From Telopea speciosissima (taxonomy: Eukaryota; Streptophyta; Magnoliopsida; Proteales; Proteaceae), in NCBI RefSeq assembly GCF_018873765.1, contig NW_025317479.1, positions 1 to 64,000 of the forward strand: a stretch of 64,000 nt of DNA, given 5' to 3'. The translations under genes were made by a program, and so were the position numbers. Of this stretch, positions 33,901 through 46,439 are shown piece by piece; the first letter of the stretch is position 1; the number at the start of each line of letters is the position of its first letter. Below the pieces are notes generated by a model, which did not search any database, was not told where the DNA came from, and worked only from the letters and a program-made list of their open reading frames with translations.

Positions 33901-34158
33901 GTGTTTCCAGAGGATTTGGAAGAATTGACACCCGAAAGAGATATGGAATTTGATAATGAGTTGGTTCCTGGTACGGCGCCAATATCCAAAGCACCGTACC
34001 TGATGGCTCCAGTAGAACTGAAAGAATTGAAGAATCAATTGGAAAAGTTGTTGGACAAGGGTTTCATATGGCCTAGTATTTCACCGTGGGGAGCTCCAGT
34101 CCTATTTGTGAAGAAGAAGGATGGTACTATGAGGATGTGTATAGATTATAGGGAATAA
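33901..34158 (+). pseudogene. C reverse transcriptase, N-terminal remnant
   Basis: Encodes the RT entry region: [54 protein letters not shown]. It stops right after CIDYRE at 34157, where the internal deletion begins. Catalytic motifs are absent. Confidence 0.85.
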
Positions 34159-34700
34159 TGACTGCCCTTAGTCGGTAGAAAAGCTATGCAGATATGAGAA
34201 TGAGGCCTTTAGAATTTGAGGAAGGGGATAAACTGTTTCTGAAAGTTGCACCAATGAAGGGAGTTATGAGATTTGGCAAGAAAGGAAAGTTGAGTCCGAG
34301 GTATGTAGGATCCTTCGAGATTCTTGAAAGACTTGGACCAGTGGCTTACAAGTTTGTCTTATCGTCGGAGTTGTCCAATGTTCACAATGTTTTAGACATG
34401 TCAATGCTGAAGAGGTACATTGGTGATTCATCTCATATTTTGGACTACCAACCGTTACAATTGAATGAAGATCTATCTTACGTGGAAGAACCTGTGAAGA
34501 TTCTAGACCGGAAGGATAAAGTTTTGCGAAATCGAGTTGTCCCATTGGTGAAAGTCTTGTGGAGGAATCATACAAGCCAAGAAGCATCATGGGAGCTTGA
34601 ATCCAACATGCGGGATGAATATCCCCAGTTATTTGATGATCAAGGTATGTCAATTTCGAGGATGAAATTTTTATCAGGAGGGGAGGATGTAATACCCTGA
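34158..34700 (+). pseudogene. C integrase C-terminus with chromodomain-like tail
   Basis: The frame resumes within the integrase C-terminal region (LSR, TAG at 34176-34178, KSYADMRMRPLEFEEGD), then GVMRFGKKGKLSPRYVG, VHNVLDMSMLKRYIGD and the chromodomain-like VLWRNHTSQEASWELESN. In Tekay elements this tail is thought to guide insertion into heterochromatin. Zinc-binding and DDE domains are missing. Confidence 0.85.
34676..34687 (+). other. C polypurine tract
   Basis: aggaggggagga followed by the TG of the 3' LTR. Confidence 0.8.
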
Positions 34701-37202
34701 CCCAAGAATTTTATTTTAATATTGGTTTATTGTCTTACTTTTTACATGACTGGACTGGATGGTAGGGAATCGATTTTCATGTTGATATTGTTAATTTATG
34801 GTAAGATTTTGTGTAATTATGATTTTTGCATGTTTTATAATGAATTATAAGCATGAGTATGATTATTGGTCATGCATAGCCATGTAAGGTTATTTATGTG
34901 ATTTTATAACCCTTGATCTATGTATATAGACTATGTATTGATTTTATACACTATGGTACATTTTTATATACTATGGTTTATAATTTAAAGTGTATGAAAG
35001 ATATGTTTGGTTCACTTTTTGATTCATAGTTTACTATTTGGTTTATGTTGGTTCTTTGTGAGTTACTTTTTGGTTCAATGAAATAGGGAAACAAGAACAT
35101 TATAGGAAACTCACTAGAAAGATTTCAAATACTAATTCACTATAGGTTGTGAACAAAAGGAAAAGAAGAGTTTAAGTGAGGTTTTAATGGGAAAAATACA
35201 AAAGGAAAAGAAGAGTTACGTGAGGACATAAAGGAGATTTCAATTAAGATATATATTAATGAGGGGATATAATAGGAAAGAAGAAGATAATGGAAGGGCA
35301 TAAAGGAGATTTTAAGTAAGATATATATTAATGAGGGGATATAATAGGAAAGAAGAAGATAATAGAAGGGCATAAAGGAGATCTCAAGTAAGATGTAAAT
35401 TAATGAGGTGATAAGATGGGAAAGAAGAATACAATGGAGGGGCATAAGGGAGATTTCAAGTGAGATAAATCTAAGAAAGAGAGGGAGTCATTTTAAGAAA
35501 GAGGGAGAGTTATTCTAAGAAAGAGAGAAGAGAAAGAAAAACAAGAAAAGAAAAGAGAGGGCAGGAAAATCGTGGAAGAGGGGAGTGAGTCCTTTTGGGA
35601 TTTGAGAATCCAAATTCCAGGGTTTTGTGAGAAGATTTCTAAGGCTAAGTTGAAGATTGGAGCTTGGAATATGGTGGAGTGAAGGGCCAAAGCTAGGATC
35701 AAGACTTGGTTCTTCAACAAGGTAGGTTCCCCATCCTTGAATCCTGAATTTTTGTCTCTTGAGAGAAGATTTCATAAATGGAATGGAAGAATAGGGATTT
35801 GATGCTTGAGGATGCATTATGAATTTTATATGGATTAAGGCATACATTATTCAGGTTATATGGATGTTTTTCTAAATTTCAATCATGGTATTGAAGGATG
35901 GAAAATTCGGATACAAGTGGTAATGAGAGAAAAAGTAAATGATTTTTCTTGTTTCTGATATTTCTGGGTTGGATATAACAGTAGCCCAAGATTGTTCATG
36001 CCATCTACGATAGTTAGGGATCGATTCATGGTCTTAAATAATTATTGGGAGTATATATGTGTTAATATGATCTCCTTTAAATTTCATTAAGAAATAAGTT
36101 GATTTGATATGTTTATAAATTCGTTCTCCCAGACAGGTAACTATTAGGGTAGTTTTCTATACCCGAGATTGAGAGATGTGTTTGAGGTACTTATACTTTG
36201 AATTTTGATCTAATGTTTAGACTGAATGAACTTTAATCAGTCTTATAAATCCTCCAAAAAGATTGAAGACATTTGAATTCGGGAGAATGGATTTATGATT
36301 TTTACAATTTCATGACTCCAATTCTGTCTTAGTCAAAAGGGTGTTTTTGATATATTTGGAACTCTATGTTAGGAGGGGTTTCAAGATGCATGGTCTTATT
36401 ATGAAATAACTAAATGGATGTTAGATTTCAGAATCCACTGACCTTGTTCAATATCAAGCACTTTAAGTATTTATTTTGTATTTTTATATCACACTAAGTA
36501 AAACAGTGACATAACATAATTTTACAATTGATGATTTCCACTAGAATCTATGTTGGATTGAAGAGATTTTGAGCTTGTTTAAAGATCTGAGATAAGACTC
36601 CTAAGTTTTGGGGTTTTGTTCAAAAAACACGGACCCTCGAAAGGCTGACATTAATTGGACGATCGAAACGTAAAGTGTTGGTAAGGAAGCATTGTTAATC
36701 GATGGTTAATATTGTAGAATGAAAACATATATGTTGTTGTAATGTTTATGGTGATATTTAGTAAAGATTCCTTGATATGACTATGTTAGGTCTCTATATG
36801 CTTGAATGTTGAATGATCTTATGGTTATTAATGGGAATGTAAATGGTACATGGTTCTATGAATGATGACAAAAAAAAAAAAAAGATTAACGAAGAATGAA
36901 AATGATAAGAAAGTTAAGTGCCGACGGGCCCAACCGACATACAACCCGGTGCTCATGAAGGGCTTATAAAGATGGGTGTTGAGGCCATTACTGAACCCAT
37001 TCTAGTGGTTTGTAACTGGAGCCATTTCAATGGTACGACTGAACCCATTCTAGTGTTTTGTAACTAGAGCTACTTCGGTAGTACGACGGAGATATACTAG
37101 ATAAAGATTTGAGACTGAAATGAATTGAAAAAGGATAAAATGAATGAAATGTCACTGATAGATAAACGATTGAAAGATTGATGAAAATTAGCTGATTGAA
37201 TG
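34688..37202 (+). repeat. C 3' LTR, interrupted by element D
   Basis: Matches the first 2.5 kb of the 5' LTR. At 37202 (gattgaatg) it stops where the 5' LTR continues gagtattattc (31514 onward). The remaining 530 bp should lie beyond D, outside the window. The tandem array is at 35230-35470 and a poly-A run near 36870-36884. Confidence 0.9.
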
Positions 37203-38069
37203 TGTCACGCCCCTATCCCGAGCTTATGTCACAAGCACAGTCAAGAGGTTGATTGAAAGGCACTCGTCCCCAATACCTACCAGGATCAACGACACAGTGT
37301 CCTAGCGTATGATCATCACCCAAGGACCCACCCAATAAATACATTGAGTAAAAAAAAGGAATACAATTCCAATATTTGTCAGAGTCATAATGAGCCAAAG
37401 CATTTAATTACATAAGCAGTTACAGTATGTTCAGCCATCTAAATGATAATATAATAGTAGTACTAACATCAGCTGACCATGACATAACTACTCAAAGACT
37501 ATAATAAGTTATTACAAAAAAGTGTATAACGGGTACCATACACCAAAAAAATCAAAAGTTAGGGAAGTATCCCTGAAAGTGTCAGTGCCCATAAGCACAG
37601 TCATCACAGGGGCAACCATCGCCGTGTTCCTCCGACACGTACTCAGGTTCCCCGGTCCCAATACCATCATAATCCGTCGACTGTACATCCAGACTGGCCA
37701 AGTAACCATCACTTGCATCAAAATCTAAAAAGTTGTGTACACGGGGGGTTAGCTCCACTAAGCCAATGAGGGGAAAGGGGAGTGCACATACACACAATCA
37801 CACATAGTCTATGATGCATGAAATGTTAAATTCATATTTTTCACCTAACAAGTAATCTAAGGCATGGCGTATGCTATTGTGATAACTCGGGAAACACTGA
37901 GGGTCACTTATCCTATCGTCCCAGTGAAACCTCAATTATCACATGGGACTTGCACCGGTAGAAGCCATTATGACCACCCAGTAGCAGACCCTGATAGCCA
38001 TCACTACCCCTGTCCCGGCCTCTCCCACCTCCACAGACCACAGGTGCTAAGACTATCCAACACCTAAAC
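37203..38069 (-). repeat. D 3' LTR, segment 1
   Basis: Starts TGTCACGCCCCTATCCCGAGC. Ends at the B insertion with TSD taaac (38065-38069). No gene seen. Confidence 0.8.
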
Positions 38070-39909
38070 TTTCACATCCCAAACCACCCCCTAGGAGGAT
38101 TGGGTAGGTGACCCGAATTGCATAACGGCAGTACGCCAAATCCCACGGATCTAGAAGCAGTGCTTACATTCACGAAACCACATTCATTCACTTTACCAAA
38201 GGCAAAATCAGAGTGCTGCAAATAAACTACAATTTCAATAATAAAAGGAAGCATAGTGATACGGGGAAATGATGATAATATATACATAAGAAAGTTTGTA
38301 AATTTCTCACCAACCCACAAACATAGAAACAAAGCTGACAAAAACAGAATTACATACATAAATATATACAGGGTGAGCATACTAAACCCCAAAAAGGAAA
38401 AGAAAGTAAAAACTACAACAGGACCACAGTCAGGACGGGGATAAACTCCTAAAAAAAACAAAAAGGAGTTCCCAAAACAAAAACCATCAGAAGCACTCCT
38501 CAACGGTCTTCATCAATGACCACCGAGAAAGTACGTAGGATCGGTATGACCTCCGTTGGGGTCCACACCAACATCATTGTAACAACCAGGACTCTCCTCC
38601 TCGAGATGAGCCTCCAGGCCACACTGGCATCTATTTGCAAAATCATCTAAAAAAAAAACAATGTATAACAGAGTGTGAGCCCCACTGAGCTTGTGAGCAA
38701 ATAACATCAATCATGCATGCACATGCAATCACAATTCACAGTTCATATGTTCCTATATGATGTGCAAGTCCAGTTTATTATTAGCCACCTAACAATACAA
38801 CTAAGTTAGGTCAGTACTACTACAATCCCCAATACATGTATCCCTGGTGTGGGCATCTAACCCCTTCCCGCGATACACCCATTGAGTTATCAAAGAGGAC
38901 CAGTCAGCTCCTGCATCAATCACCAAGGTTAGCCCGACCAGCCCTCTGTGATTAACCTGTAGGGCAATCCATTTCTTTTCTTTGGCTTACAGCCCATATT
39001 CACCATTCTGGTGTTCTTTCATTTCCTTTCATTTCTTTTCTCATAAACATATGGTCACCCTCACAAGCATCCAACACCTAAACCCCTATTGGCAAGGGTG
39101 CATAGCACGGGTGATGAAAATCTAGCCCCATGTCTATATGGCATCGTATGAGTCGGGTGGTGTCAACCACATCCCATTCTACGGGCTACCACAGGCCTCA
39201 TTTCCAAGCCGACTACGACATCTAATCTAACAATCACAATCATCATATAAGAATTCACGGTGTTGATCAACAGACAATCATTATGCAGTGATTTGAGTAG
39301 TTTGAACAGAAGTAAATAACACAGCATATACAGTTCAATTCTTATTAGCTGGCATAGCATCATAATTACACATGCACATATGATAGTGTTATTCACTCAC
39401 CTGAGTTTGGTTCTAGATACTTGTTTGCAAACTCAGTTCCAACAGCAGTCTGGTTGTTGATCTCGAGCGCGAGATCAATTCCTAGATATAAATCAAAAGT
39501 TGTCATATTAAGTTTTCAATCTATCACTGGTACTCCTAGGGTTAACCTAAGCTTACTGGGTTGACCCGGTGCTTGATTGGTACTCATTTGGGATCACTGG
39601 CCTTGCTCTGGGTCTTAGGCTCACGTCCTGGTGCATCATCCAGTGTCAATAGAAAAAGGGTAATATGGTCATTTTCAATAACTATACTTGACCATAGGTC
39701 AGATCAGGTCCACAGTGCTATCCACAGCTTGCCTGTGCTACAGGACCAAGCACAACAGGGTTTCCTTCACCTATGGGGCACACTAGGGTTCCCAAGTATT
39801 CCTCCACCAAGGACAGATGTGGGGAAGGGCTTTTTGGTCATTTCTCAACCTCCCACTGCCAATGGGTGAGGTTCCCATAGCCAAATCAGCATTCCAAAAA
39901 TTTTTCGTT

Positions 39910-39960
39910 CACTGGGCGATGGCTCTAGGCGATGTCTACATCACCCAGTGCATCGCCCAG
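39910..39960 (+). repeat. CTGGGCGATG hairpin motif, B 3' LTR copy 1
   Basis: CACTGGGCGATG arm, short loop with a second GGCGATG, then CATCACCCAGTG and CATCGCCCAG; near-perfect inverted repeat. Confidence 0.75.
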
Positions 39961-40925
39961 AGGCTGCAATCAACAAATGGGCTGAGATTCCAAGGTGGGG
40001 CTTCTTAGGCAGTGTGCTCAACATCACCCCATGCATGTTAGGGTACTGTGTAGCCCTCGAGGTGGCCTACCTAAGGGTCCAAATGGATCATCCATCAGGT
40101 CCACCATCAGGCTGCTAATGGCTGCCCAGGCAACCTAGTGAATAGTATCATAGGGTTTTCTCCAAACTTTAAATTCGATTCCAGCCACATGCAAGGCTAG
40201 AAATGGATGTAAAACAGTGGTTCAAGGCTGTAACCACCTAGGGTTTGGTCTCTGCAGCCATGGCTTGCATCCAGGGCTTCAATCAGTCAACCAGAAGTGA
40301 ATCTGGACAGTGCAGTTGTGCACAGCCAGAATCGGTTCCCATAAACAGCAAATCAGAATTATAAAATTACATAAAAATTCTAGATCTTCCATGCTTAAGG
40401 CTTGCATGGCAGATCTGGTGCTGTTCTGGGCAAACCCTAGCTATTCAGGGCTGCCCAGGGAGTAAAATCACATCAAACATAGAGAAGAAATGGGGACAGC
40501 AGGTATACATAAGTATTTTATACCTGAGCAGGTCTGATAGAGCTCGGGTTCAGGCCTGGTGCAGGGCTGCAGCAGCTCCCCTTCCTTCTTCCTTCTTCTT
40601 TCTTCTTCTCCTTCCTCTTCTTCCTCTTCTTTTTCTCCTTTTTCTCTCCTTTCTCTCCCCACGGTTCCAGCAGAAATAAGAGCTCTAAATGAGCTCAAAA
40701 ACCTTCTATTTATAGGCCCAGCCTTCACTGAGGCTTGTTTGGCTGTGAAGGCCTCTTTTGAAAATCAATTTTTAAACTGATTCTGATTGATTCTGGGCAC
40801 ACTGGTGGGGTCCATAGTGAACCAAGGGTATGAGGTGGTCCCTCAGACTTCTATCAGTGGAGGGTGTCCATGTTCATATTGGGTGGTCCCCATAAATAAA
40901 AATCAATTAAATATGCAGAATCATC

Positions 40926-40977
40926 CACTGGGCGATGTCACTGGGCCTTGTTGCATTGCCCAGTGCCATCGTCCAGA
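40926..40977 (+). repeat. CTGGGCGATG hairpin motif, B 3' LTR copy 2
   Basis: CACTGGGCGATG ... CATTGCCCAGTG then CCATCGTCCAGAGAAT; the end is almost identical to the antisense-gene leader copy at 47344-47400. Confidence 0.75.
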
Positions 40978-41326
40978 GAATTCCAGCAAGCTGAAATTCA
41001 ATGGGCTTGCACAGGGGTTTGACCCTTGGTCAGGGTATTGTCCCCACATGCCCCATTGGAGATTTTTATACACTTTTACAGAGGTGGGTCCCACCATTAT
41101 AAGGAGGAGAGAGATTACTTGGGATCCAAATCATATATCAGGCAATGAGCTATACATTTACAGGGATCTGCTGTCCACCTACTGACAGGCATGTAGGATG
41201 ATCCACACTGGGACTCTTCATCAATCCAAACCACTGGAGTGATACTCCATAGTGATCCTGGTTGCCTGGTCAGGGGTTCCTGTCCTCCAATCAAAATTCC
41301 AGTCAGCCAGGGGGTAGCGTTTGACA

Positions 41327-41341
41327 TTTCTCCCCACCTTA
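41327..41341 (-). other. B polypurine tract
   Basis: TAAGGTGGGGAGAAA in element sense, abutting the 3' LTR; D has a matching tract at 61560-61574. Confidence 0.8.
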
Positions 41342-42690
41342 CAAAAATTTTGTCCCCGAAATTTGGTTACCTTGCATTTTGAAGAGTTGAGGATATTTCT
41401 CTTTCATTTCATCCTCACGTTCCCATGAAGCTTCATCCACTTGGTTGTTTCCCCATTGAACCCTTACAAAAGTGACGGTGCGGTTATGGAGGTTAAGCTC
41501 CTTTCTGTCCAATATCTCCGTGGGTTGCTCTTCGTAGGTCATATCCACATCCAACTCTTCAGGTTCAGTTGACAGTACATGTGTCGGGTTGTTAATGTAC
41601 TTTCGCAGCATTGACACATGAAAAACATCATGGACGCCTAACAAAGATGGTGGTAACGCTAGTCAGTATGCTACGGGTCGCACTTTATTGAGTATTTCAT
41701 AAGGACCAATGAATCTTGGGCTCAACTTGCCTTTCTTGTTAAATCGTAGCAATCCCTTAGTTGGAGATACTCGAAGGAATACTTTTTCCCCGACTTCAAA
41801 CTCGATGCCCTTCCTTCTATTATCCGCATAACTTTTCTGTCTTAACTAGGCTGTCTTGATCTTTTCTCTTATAATATCCACCTTGTCGTAGGTCGCTTGT
41901 ATCATCTCAGGTCCAAGATACTTCCGCTCGCCAACTTCATCCCAATATAATGGAGTTTGGCATTTTCGGCCATATAGAGCTTCAAATGGTGCCATGCAAA
42001 TGGTGGAGTGATAACTATTATTGTATGCAAATTCCACTAAGGATATGTGAGCATCCCAACTGTTATTCATTTCTAAAACACAGGCTCGGAGCATGTCCTC
42101 TAGAGTCTGAATGGTTCTTTTTGATTGTTTGTCCGTTTACGGATGGAAAGCTGTGCTAAGATTTAGTTGAGACCCCAATGCCTTCTGTAAACTTCTACAA
42201 AACCTTGAGGTGAACCGAGGATCTCTGTCAGACACAATACTAACAGGCACACTGTGTAAGCGGACTATGTTTTCAATATATATGCGGGCAAGCTTCTCCA
42301 TTAGGTAACTTATCTTGATTGGTATGAAGTATGCTGCCTTTATTAGTCCGTCTACAATAACCCAAATTGCATTTATGCCTTTCCTGGTGTTGGACAGATT
42401 TGTCACGAAATCCATAGTGATTCTCTCCCACTTCCACTTAGGTATGGGAAGTGGCTGCAACAATCCATACGGTCGGTGTCTCTCTGCTTTTATCTGCTCA
42501 CAGGTGAGGCACTTGGACACGTATATTGCTATGGTCTCCTTCATTCCCATCCACCAGTAATATTTCCTCAAATCTTTGTACATCTTTGTACTCCCGGGGT
42601 GGATTGTGTAGGGTGAGTTGTATGCCTCTTTAAGGATTCGGTCTTGGACGTCAAAATCATCAGGCACGCACAGTCTATCTCAAAACTTCA
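41339..42690 (-). pseudogene. B integrase and chromodomain-like tail, inactive
   Basis: The N-terminal zinc region ([34 protein letters not shown]) and core start ([24 protein letters not shown]) are in the frame 42667-42137. The continuation 42135-41846 (RTIQTLEDMLRA, YHSTICMAPFEALYGRKC) is separated by a stop at the HP-T-D motif, and the catalytic Glu of the GQSER-type motif reads Lys. The tail 41644-41339 has VHDVFHVSMLRKYI and the chromodomain-like VQWGNNQVDEASWERED. Confidence 0.85.
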
Positions 42691-43640
42691 ATGCACCATC
42701 ATGGGCCAAGGAAAAATCTGGGTCCTTATGGACACCTTGTTGAACTTCTCAAATTATCTTGGCCAGCTCGGGGTCCAATGGTTGCTTCATAATTATTTCC
42801 TCTCGTATCAATGGCTATAGGTCCATAGCTGCTAATTGCATAGCCGTTCCTTCGATCATGAGTTCCAGATCAAATTTCCGAGCTTCTTCTACTAACTGTT
42901 CACTTACAATTAAGGATGCGAGGGTTGCAGTCTGAGATTTTCTGCTTAATGCATCCGCAACAATGTTAGCCTTACCGGGGTGGTACTAGATTTCACAATC
43001 ATAGTCTTTCACCAATTCCAACCACCGTCTCTGTCTCATGTTCAACTCTTTCTGGGTGAAGAAATACTTCAAACTTTTATGGTCGCTGAAGATTTCACTC
43101 TTTTCACCGTATAGGTAATGTCACCAGATTTTTAACACAAAAACTACTGCTGCCAATTCAAAGTCATGAGTGGGGTAGTTCTTCTCGTGTTCTTTCAATT
43201 GTCTGGAGGTGTAGGCAACTACTTTACTTTCTGCATCAGGATGCCACCCAATCCCGTTCTAGAGGCGTAGGCAACTACTTTACCTTTATGCATTAGGATG
43301 CCACCATTCCTCCAGTGCCATCCGGAATGGTTAGAACTGGAGCTGTTACCAAACGGTTCTTCAATTCTTGAAAACTTTTCTCACATGCTTCATTCCATTC
43401 AAATTCTCGATAAATCGTCGGTAATATCCGGCCAGTCCTAAGAAGCTTTATATCTCAGTGGCACTCTTCAGAGTTTCCCATTCAAGGACTACTTTCACCT
43501 TGCCTGAGTCTACTTTGATGCCATCGTTAGTAACGATGTGTCCCAAGAACCCAATTTGGTGAAGCCAAAATTCACATTTGCTGAATTTGGCGAAAAGCTA
43601 GTGTTCTCGCAATCGCTGCAACACGAAGGTAAGGTGTCAC
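42668..43640 (-). pseudogene. B RT thumb/connection and RNase H, decayed
   Basis: The minus-strand reading with many stops shows [72 protein letters not shown] and IVADALSRKS, the usual RNase H order. A 45-bp tandem duplication (43205-43249, 43261-43305) and deletions lie where the DAS-type motif would be. Confidence 0.8.
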
Positions 43641-44280
43641 GCATGTTCTTCCTCATCCTTAGAGTACACCAGGATGTCATCAATGAATACTATGACGAAC
43701 TTATCCAGCACGTCATGGAATACTCTATTCATCATGTCCATGAATGTTGTCGGGGCGTGGGTTAACCCGAACGACAAAACCAGGAATTCATAATGTCCGT
43801 ATCGAGTTAGGAACATCGTCTTATGGATATCACCGCTCTTGATCTTCAATTGATGGTATCCTGACCTAAGATCAATTTTGGAGAAAACTCGTGCTCCTTG
43901 TAACTGATCGAATAGGTCATCGATACGTGGCAGCGGATATCGATTCTTGATGGTCAGCTTATTCAACTCATGGTAGTCGATACACAACCGCATACTTCCA
44001 TCTTTCTTCTTAACAAACAGCACGGGTGCTCCCCAGGGTGATACACTGGGTCATATAAATACTTTCTTCAATAGGTCTTGAAGTTGAACCTGCAACTCTT
44101 TCAGTTCGATTAGCGCCATCCGGTATGGTGCCTTGGATACTAGTGCTGCACTAGGAATCAGATCAATCGCAAATTCTATATCGCGGTCAGGCGGTAGCTA
44201 CGTCAGATCTTCTGGAAAGACATCCAAAAATTCCCTGACAACATCTAGTTCCTCCAATGGTTTTATCTTTACCTCCATGT
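43637..44280 (-). pseudogene. B reverse transcriptase
   Basis: The frame 44023-43637 has [51 protein letters not shown] and the catalytic [25 protein letters not shown]-type residues are partly changed ([12 protein letters not shown]). The N-terminal part (to about 44280) is interrupted by stops near 44035-44050. Confidence 0.85.
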
Positions 44281-44315
44281 CTATTACTATGGCCAAAAAG
44301 CCTTGGCATCCATTG

Positions 44316-44720
44316 TCAAGCAACCTTTACGCCTGGAGGGCTGACAAAGATTCTCCTGGGTTTCTTCTTGGGTTCACTTTGATAGGTGAAAGTTGACCCA
44401 TCTTTCAAGTTGAACATTATCTTCTTTTCCGCACACAAGACGTTTGCACCATTGGCGGATAGCCAATCCATGCCTAGTATTACGTCAAAATCATTCATAT
44501 CCATCTTTATCAATCGTGCGGTTAGTTTCTTCCCACAAATTTCAATCTGACAAGGGTTGTAGACCTTCTTCAAGCTCATGACACTTCCTGTCAGCGTGCT
44601 GACTACTAGCTCATGCCCGATGTCTTTCGGTTGATCTATCATCTTGCTTGTAAAGATCAAGGAGATGAAAGAGTGGGTCGCGCCCGAGTCGAATAATACT
44701 CGTGCGGGTATGGTCGAGAC
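44316..44720 (-). pseudogene. B aspartic protease
   Basis: The minus-strand frame includes the active site VLFDSGATHSFIS (about 44700-44660) and FDVILGMDWLSANGANVLC. Tekay-type protease, near full length but joined to broken neighbours. Confidence 0.82.
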
Positions 44721-44899
44721 ATTTAGGGTACCTAGGGTTTGTAGGTAATTTAGGTTACATGTAGTAAGCCAATTAGTTCCTATAAGTTAGTAATGTTCAG
44801 CAACTTACCTGTTAATACATTGGGATTCGCCTCAGCTTCTTCATTCGTCATCGTAAACACCTTTCCTCGCATTCGATTGTCCCGTGGCTGGAAAGACCT

Positions 44900-46150
44900 A
44901 GTGTAGGGCTGATTCTACGAGTTGTTGCCGTACCCAATCATTTTACAATCTCTGGCCATATTCCCTTCCTTGTTGCACTAGTAACACTTAAAGGGTGGAG
45001 CAGCAGGTGTTGAGGCTTAGCTCACTTGACTCGTTGTTAGTCGGGCTGGCGAAGCTGTTGTTGTCGCTTGACTCATCGTCGATTGAGCAGGTCGATTAAA
45101 TGTGGGGCGGAAAGGGTTCTGACCCACGTTCGACCTAAGATATGGAGTCGAGATGGAATTTTAGTTGGTTTTGCGGTAAACTTTATTTGGCCAGGCATAG
45201 GTCTGGAAATTGTTTGGCCTTTTGGCCACGGACGACGTCATAGCTTTCTCTTTTTCTTTCTCCTTAAATCTATCTTCCATGGTTTTTGCCTTGTCGACCA
45301 TCTGAGCATAATCCCTAATGTCCATGATTGACAACACTGATCCGATCTCAATCTTGAGTCCTTTCTCAAATTTCTTCACCTTACTAACTTCCCCTTTCAG
45401 GTGCTCTGGAGCAAAATGGAACAAGTTCTCAAATTGCTGTTGATAATCCAGTACTGACTTGCTTCCTTGCACCAGTGCGATGAATTCTGCTTCTTTTCTA
45501 TCCCTGAAACCCTCTAGAAAGTAGTTCTTGAAGAAAACTTCTTTAAATTGCTCCCATATGGGATTCAGGTGAGTGGCTTCCAGATTAGGTTTTGTAGCTT
45601 TCCACCAGGCTTCGGTTTCATTCTGCAATTGATAACCCGCACATATCAACTTTTGTGCATCCGTGCACTCAAGTACTTCAAATGCCTTCTCTAGTGCACT
45701 AATCCACCGTTCCAGCTGCATTGCTTCAGAAGTTATTTTGGAAAATGTAGGTGGTTGGAGTTTCTTAAATCTTTCCATAACCTTGGCGGTAGAGTTCTTC
45801 ACTAAATGTTGAGGCACAAGTGGTGGAAATAGTACAGGCCGATTGGGTGGTGGTGGTGGTGCAGCACGTTCGTGCATCATGATTACAAACTGTGTGGACA
45901 TTTGACCAAGCAATTCTTGTTGTTGTTGCATGGTCCGCATCATAGTGGTCATGAATGCAGTCACGTCACCAGCTACCATATTTGGCTGAGGTGTAGCAGT
46001 AATGGCTTGAGCAGCTGCTGGTGCCTCTGGTGAAGCAGCCAATGCTTCAGAATTTTGAGCCTCAGTTCCGTTAGGTAGCTCAACCTCTGGTACAACTCAA
46101 GGTTATTTTCCTTTACGACCACCACGAGAACCTCTTCTGATGTTAACCAT
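44900..46150 (-). pseudogene. B Gag
   Basis: The best start is ATG 46150-46148 (M-V-N-I-R-R-G-S-R-G-G, a common Tekay N-terminus), followed within 20 codons by TAA and TGA. From 46042 to 45161 the frame is open for 293 residues with the capsid domain (QLERWISALEKAFEVLECTD, QNETEAWWKATKPNLE, FLEGFRDRKEAEFIALVQGS). The zinc knuckle near 44950-45000 is damaged: a TAG (44978-44980) lies between the first two Cys and the His is Asn. Confidence 0.85.
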
Positions 46151-46439
46151 TGTTGCTTCTCTAAAAAGAGGAGCGTGTTCAATATTCCAATATCATCCGT
46201 ATGGATCAACAATTATTTCCTAGCTAGAGCAGGTACAAATCTAGTTCACAGTTCCAATGAGTTTCATGAGTCACACCAGTATGGTGGATTGTTAGATTCA
46301 TTATCTTGGTTTATTATGTGATGTGTCTTATTGAGTGCATTATGTTTCACTTTCTTATGCATTTTATGTATCAATATGCTATGCATGGCAATATATGAAA
46401 GATTTCAAATTTTTAAATAGAAGACTTTTAATTATTTAC

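Larger units (their letters stand above)
29000..37202 (+). mobile_element. Element C: Tekay/Del-like chromovirus, internal-deletion derivative
   Basis: Plus-strand element: 5' LTR (29000-32042), tRNA-Met PBS, gag, protease, first part of RT, then directly the end of integrase with the chromodomain-like tail, PPT and the 3' LTR (34688-37202, cut by D). The internal region is only about 2.65 kb because most of RT, RNase H and the integrase core are missing. It could only have moved with enzymes from a relative. Confidence 0.9.
38070..41326 (-). repeat. B 3' LTR (3257 bp)
   Basis: Begins TTTCACATCCC (terminal TG mutated to TT) and ends GCGTTTGACA. Aligns with 49388-52650 with substitutions every 10-20 bases in places. 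Minus-strand TATA box CTATAAATA at 40707-40715. Confidence 0.92.

Noticed and set aside
39561..41185. Plus-strand ORFs of up to 132 residues in the B LTRs (also 50903-51376)
   Set aside because: Partly shared between the two LTRs because the DNA is homologous, but lengths and ends differ and no domain is seen.
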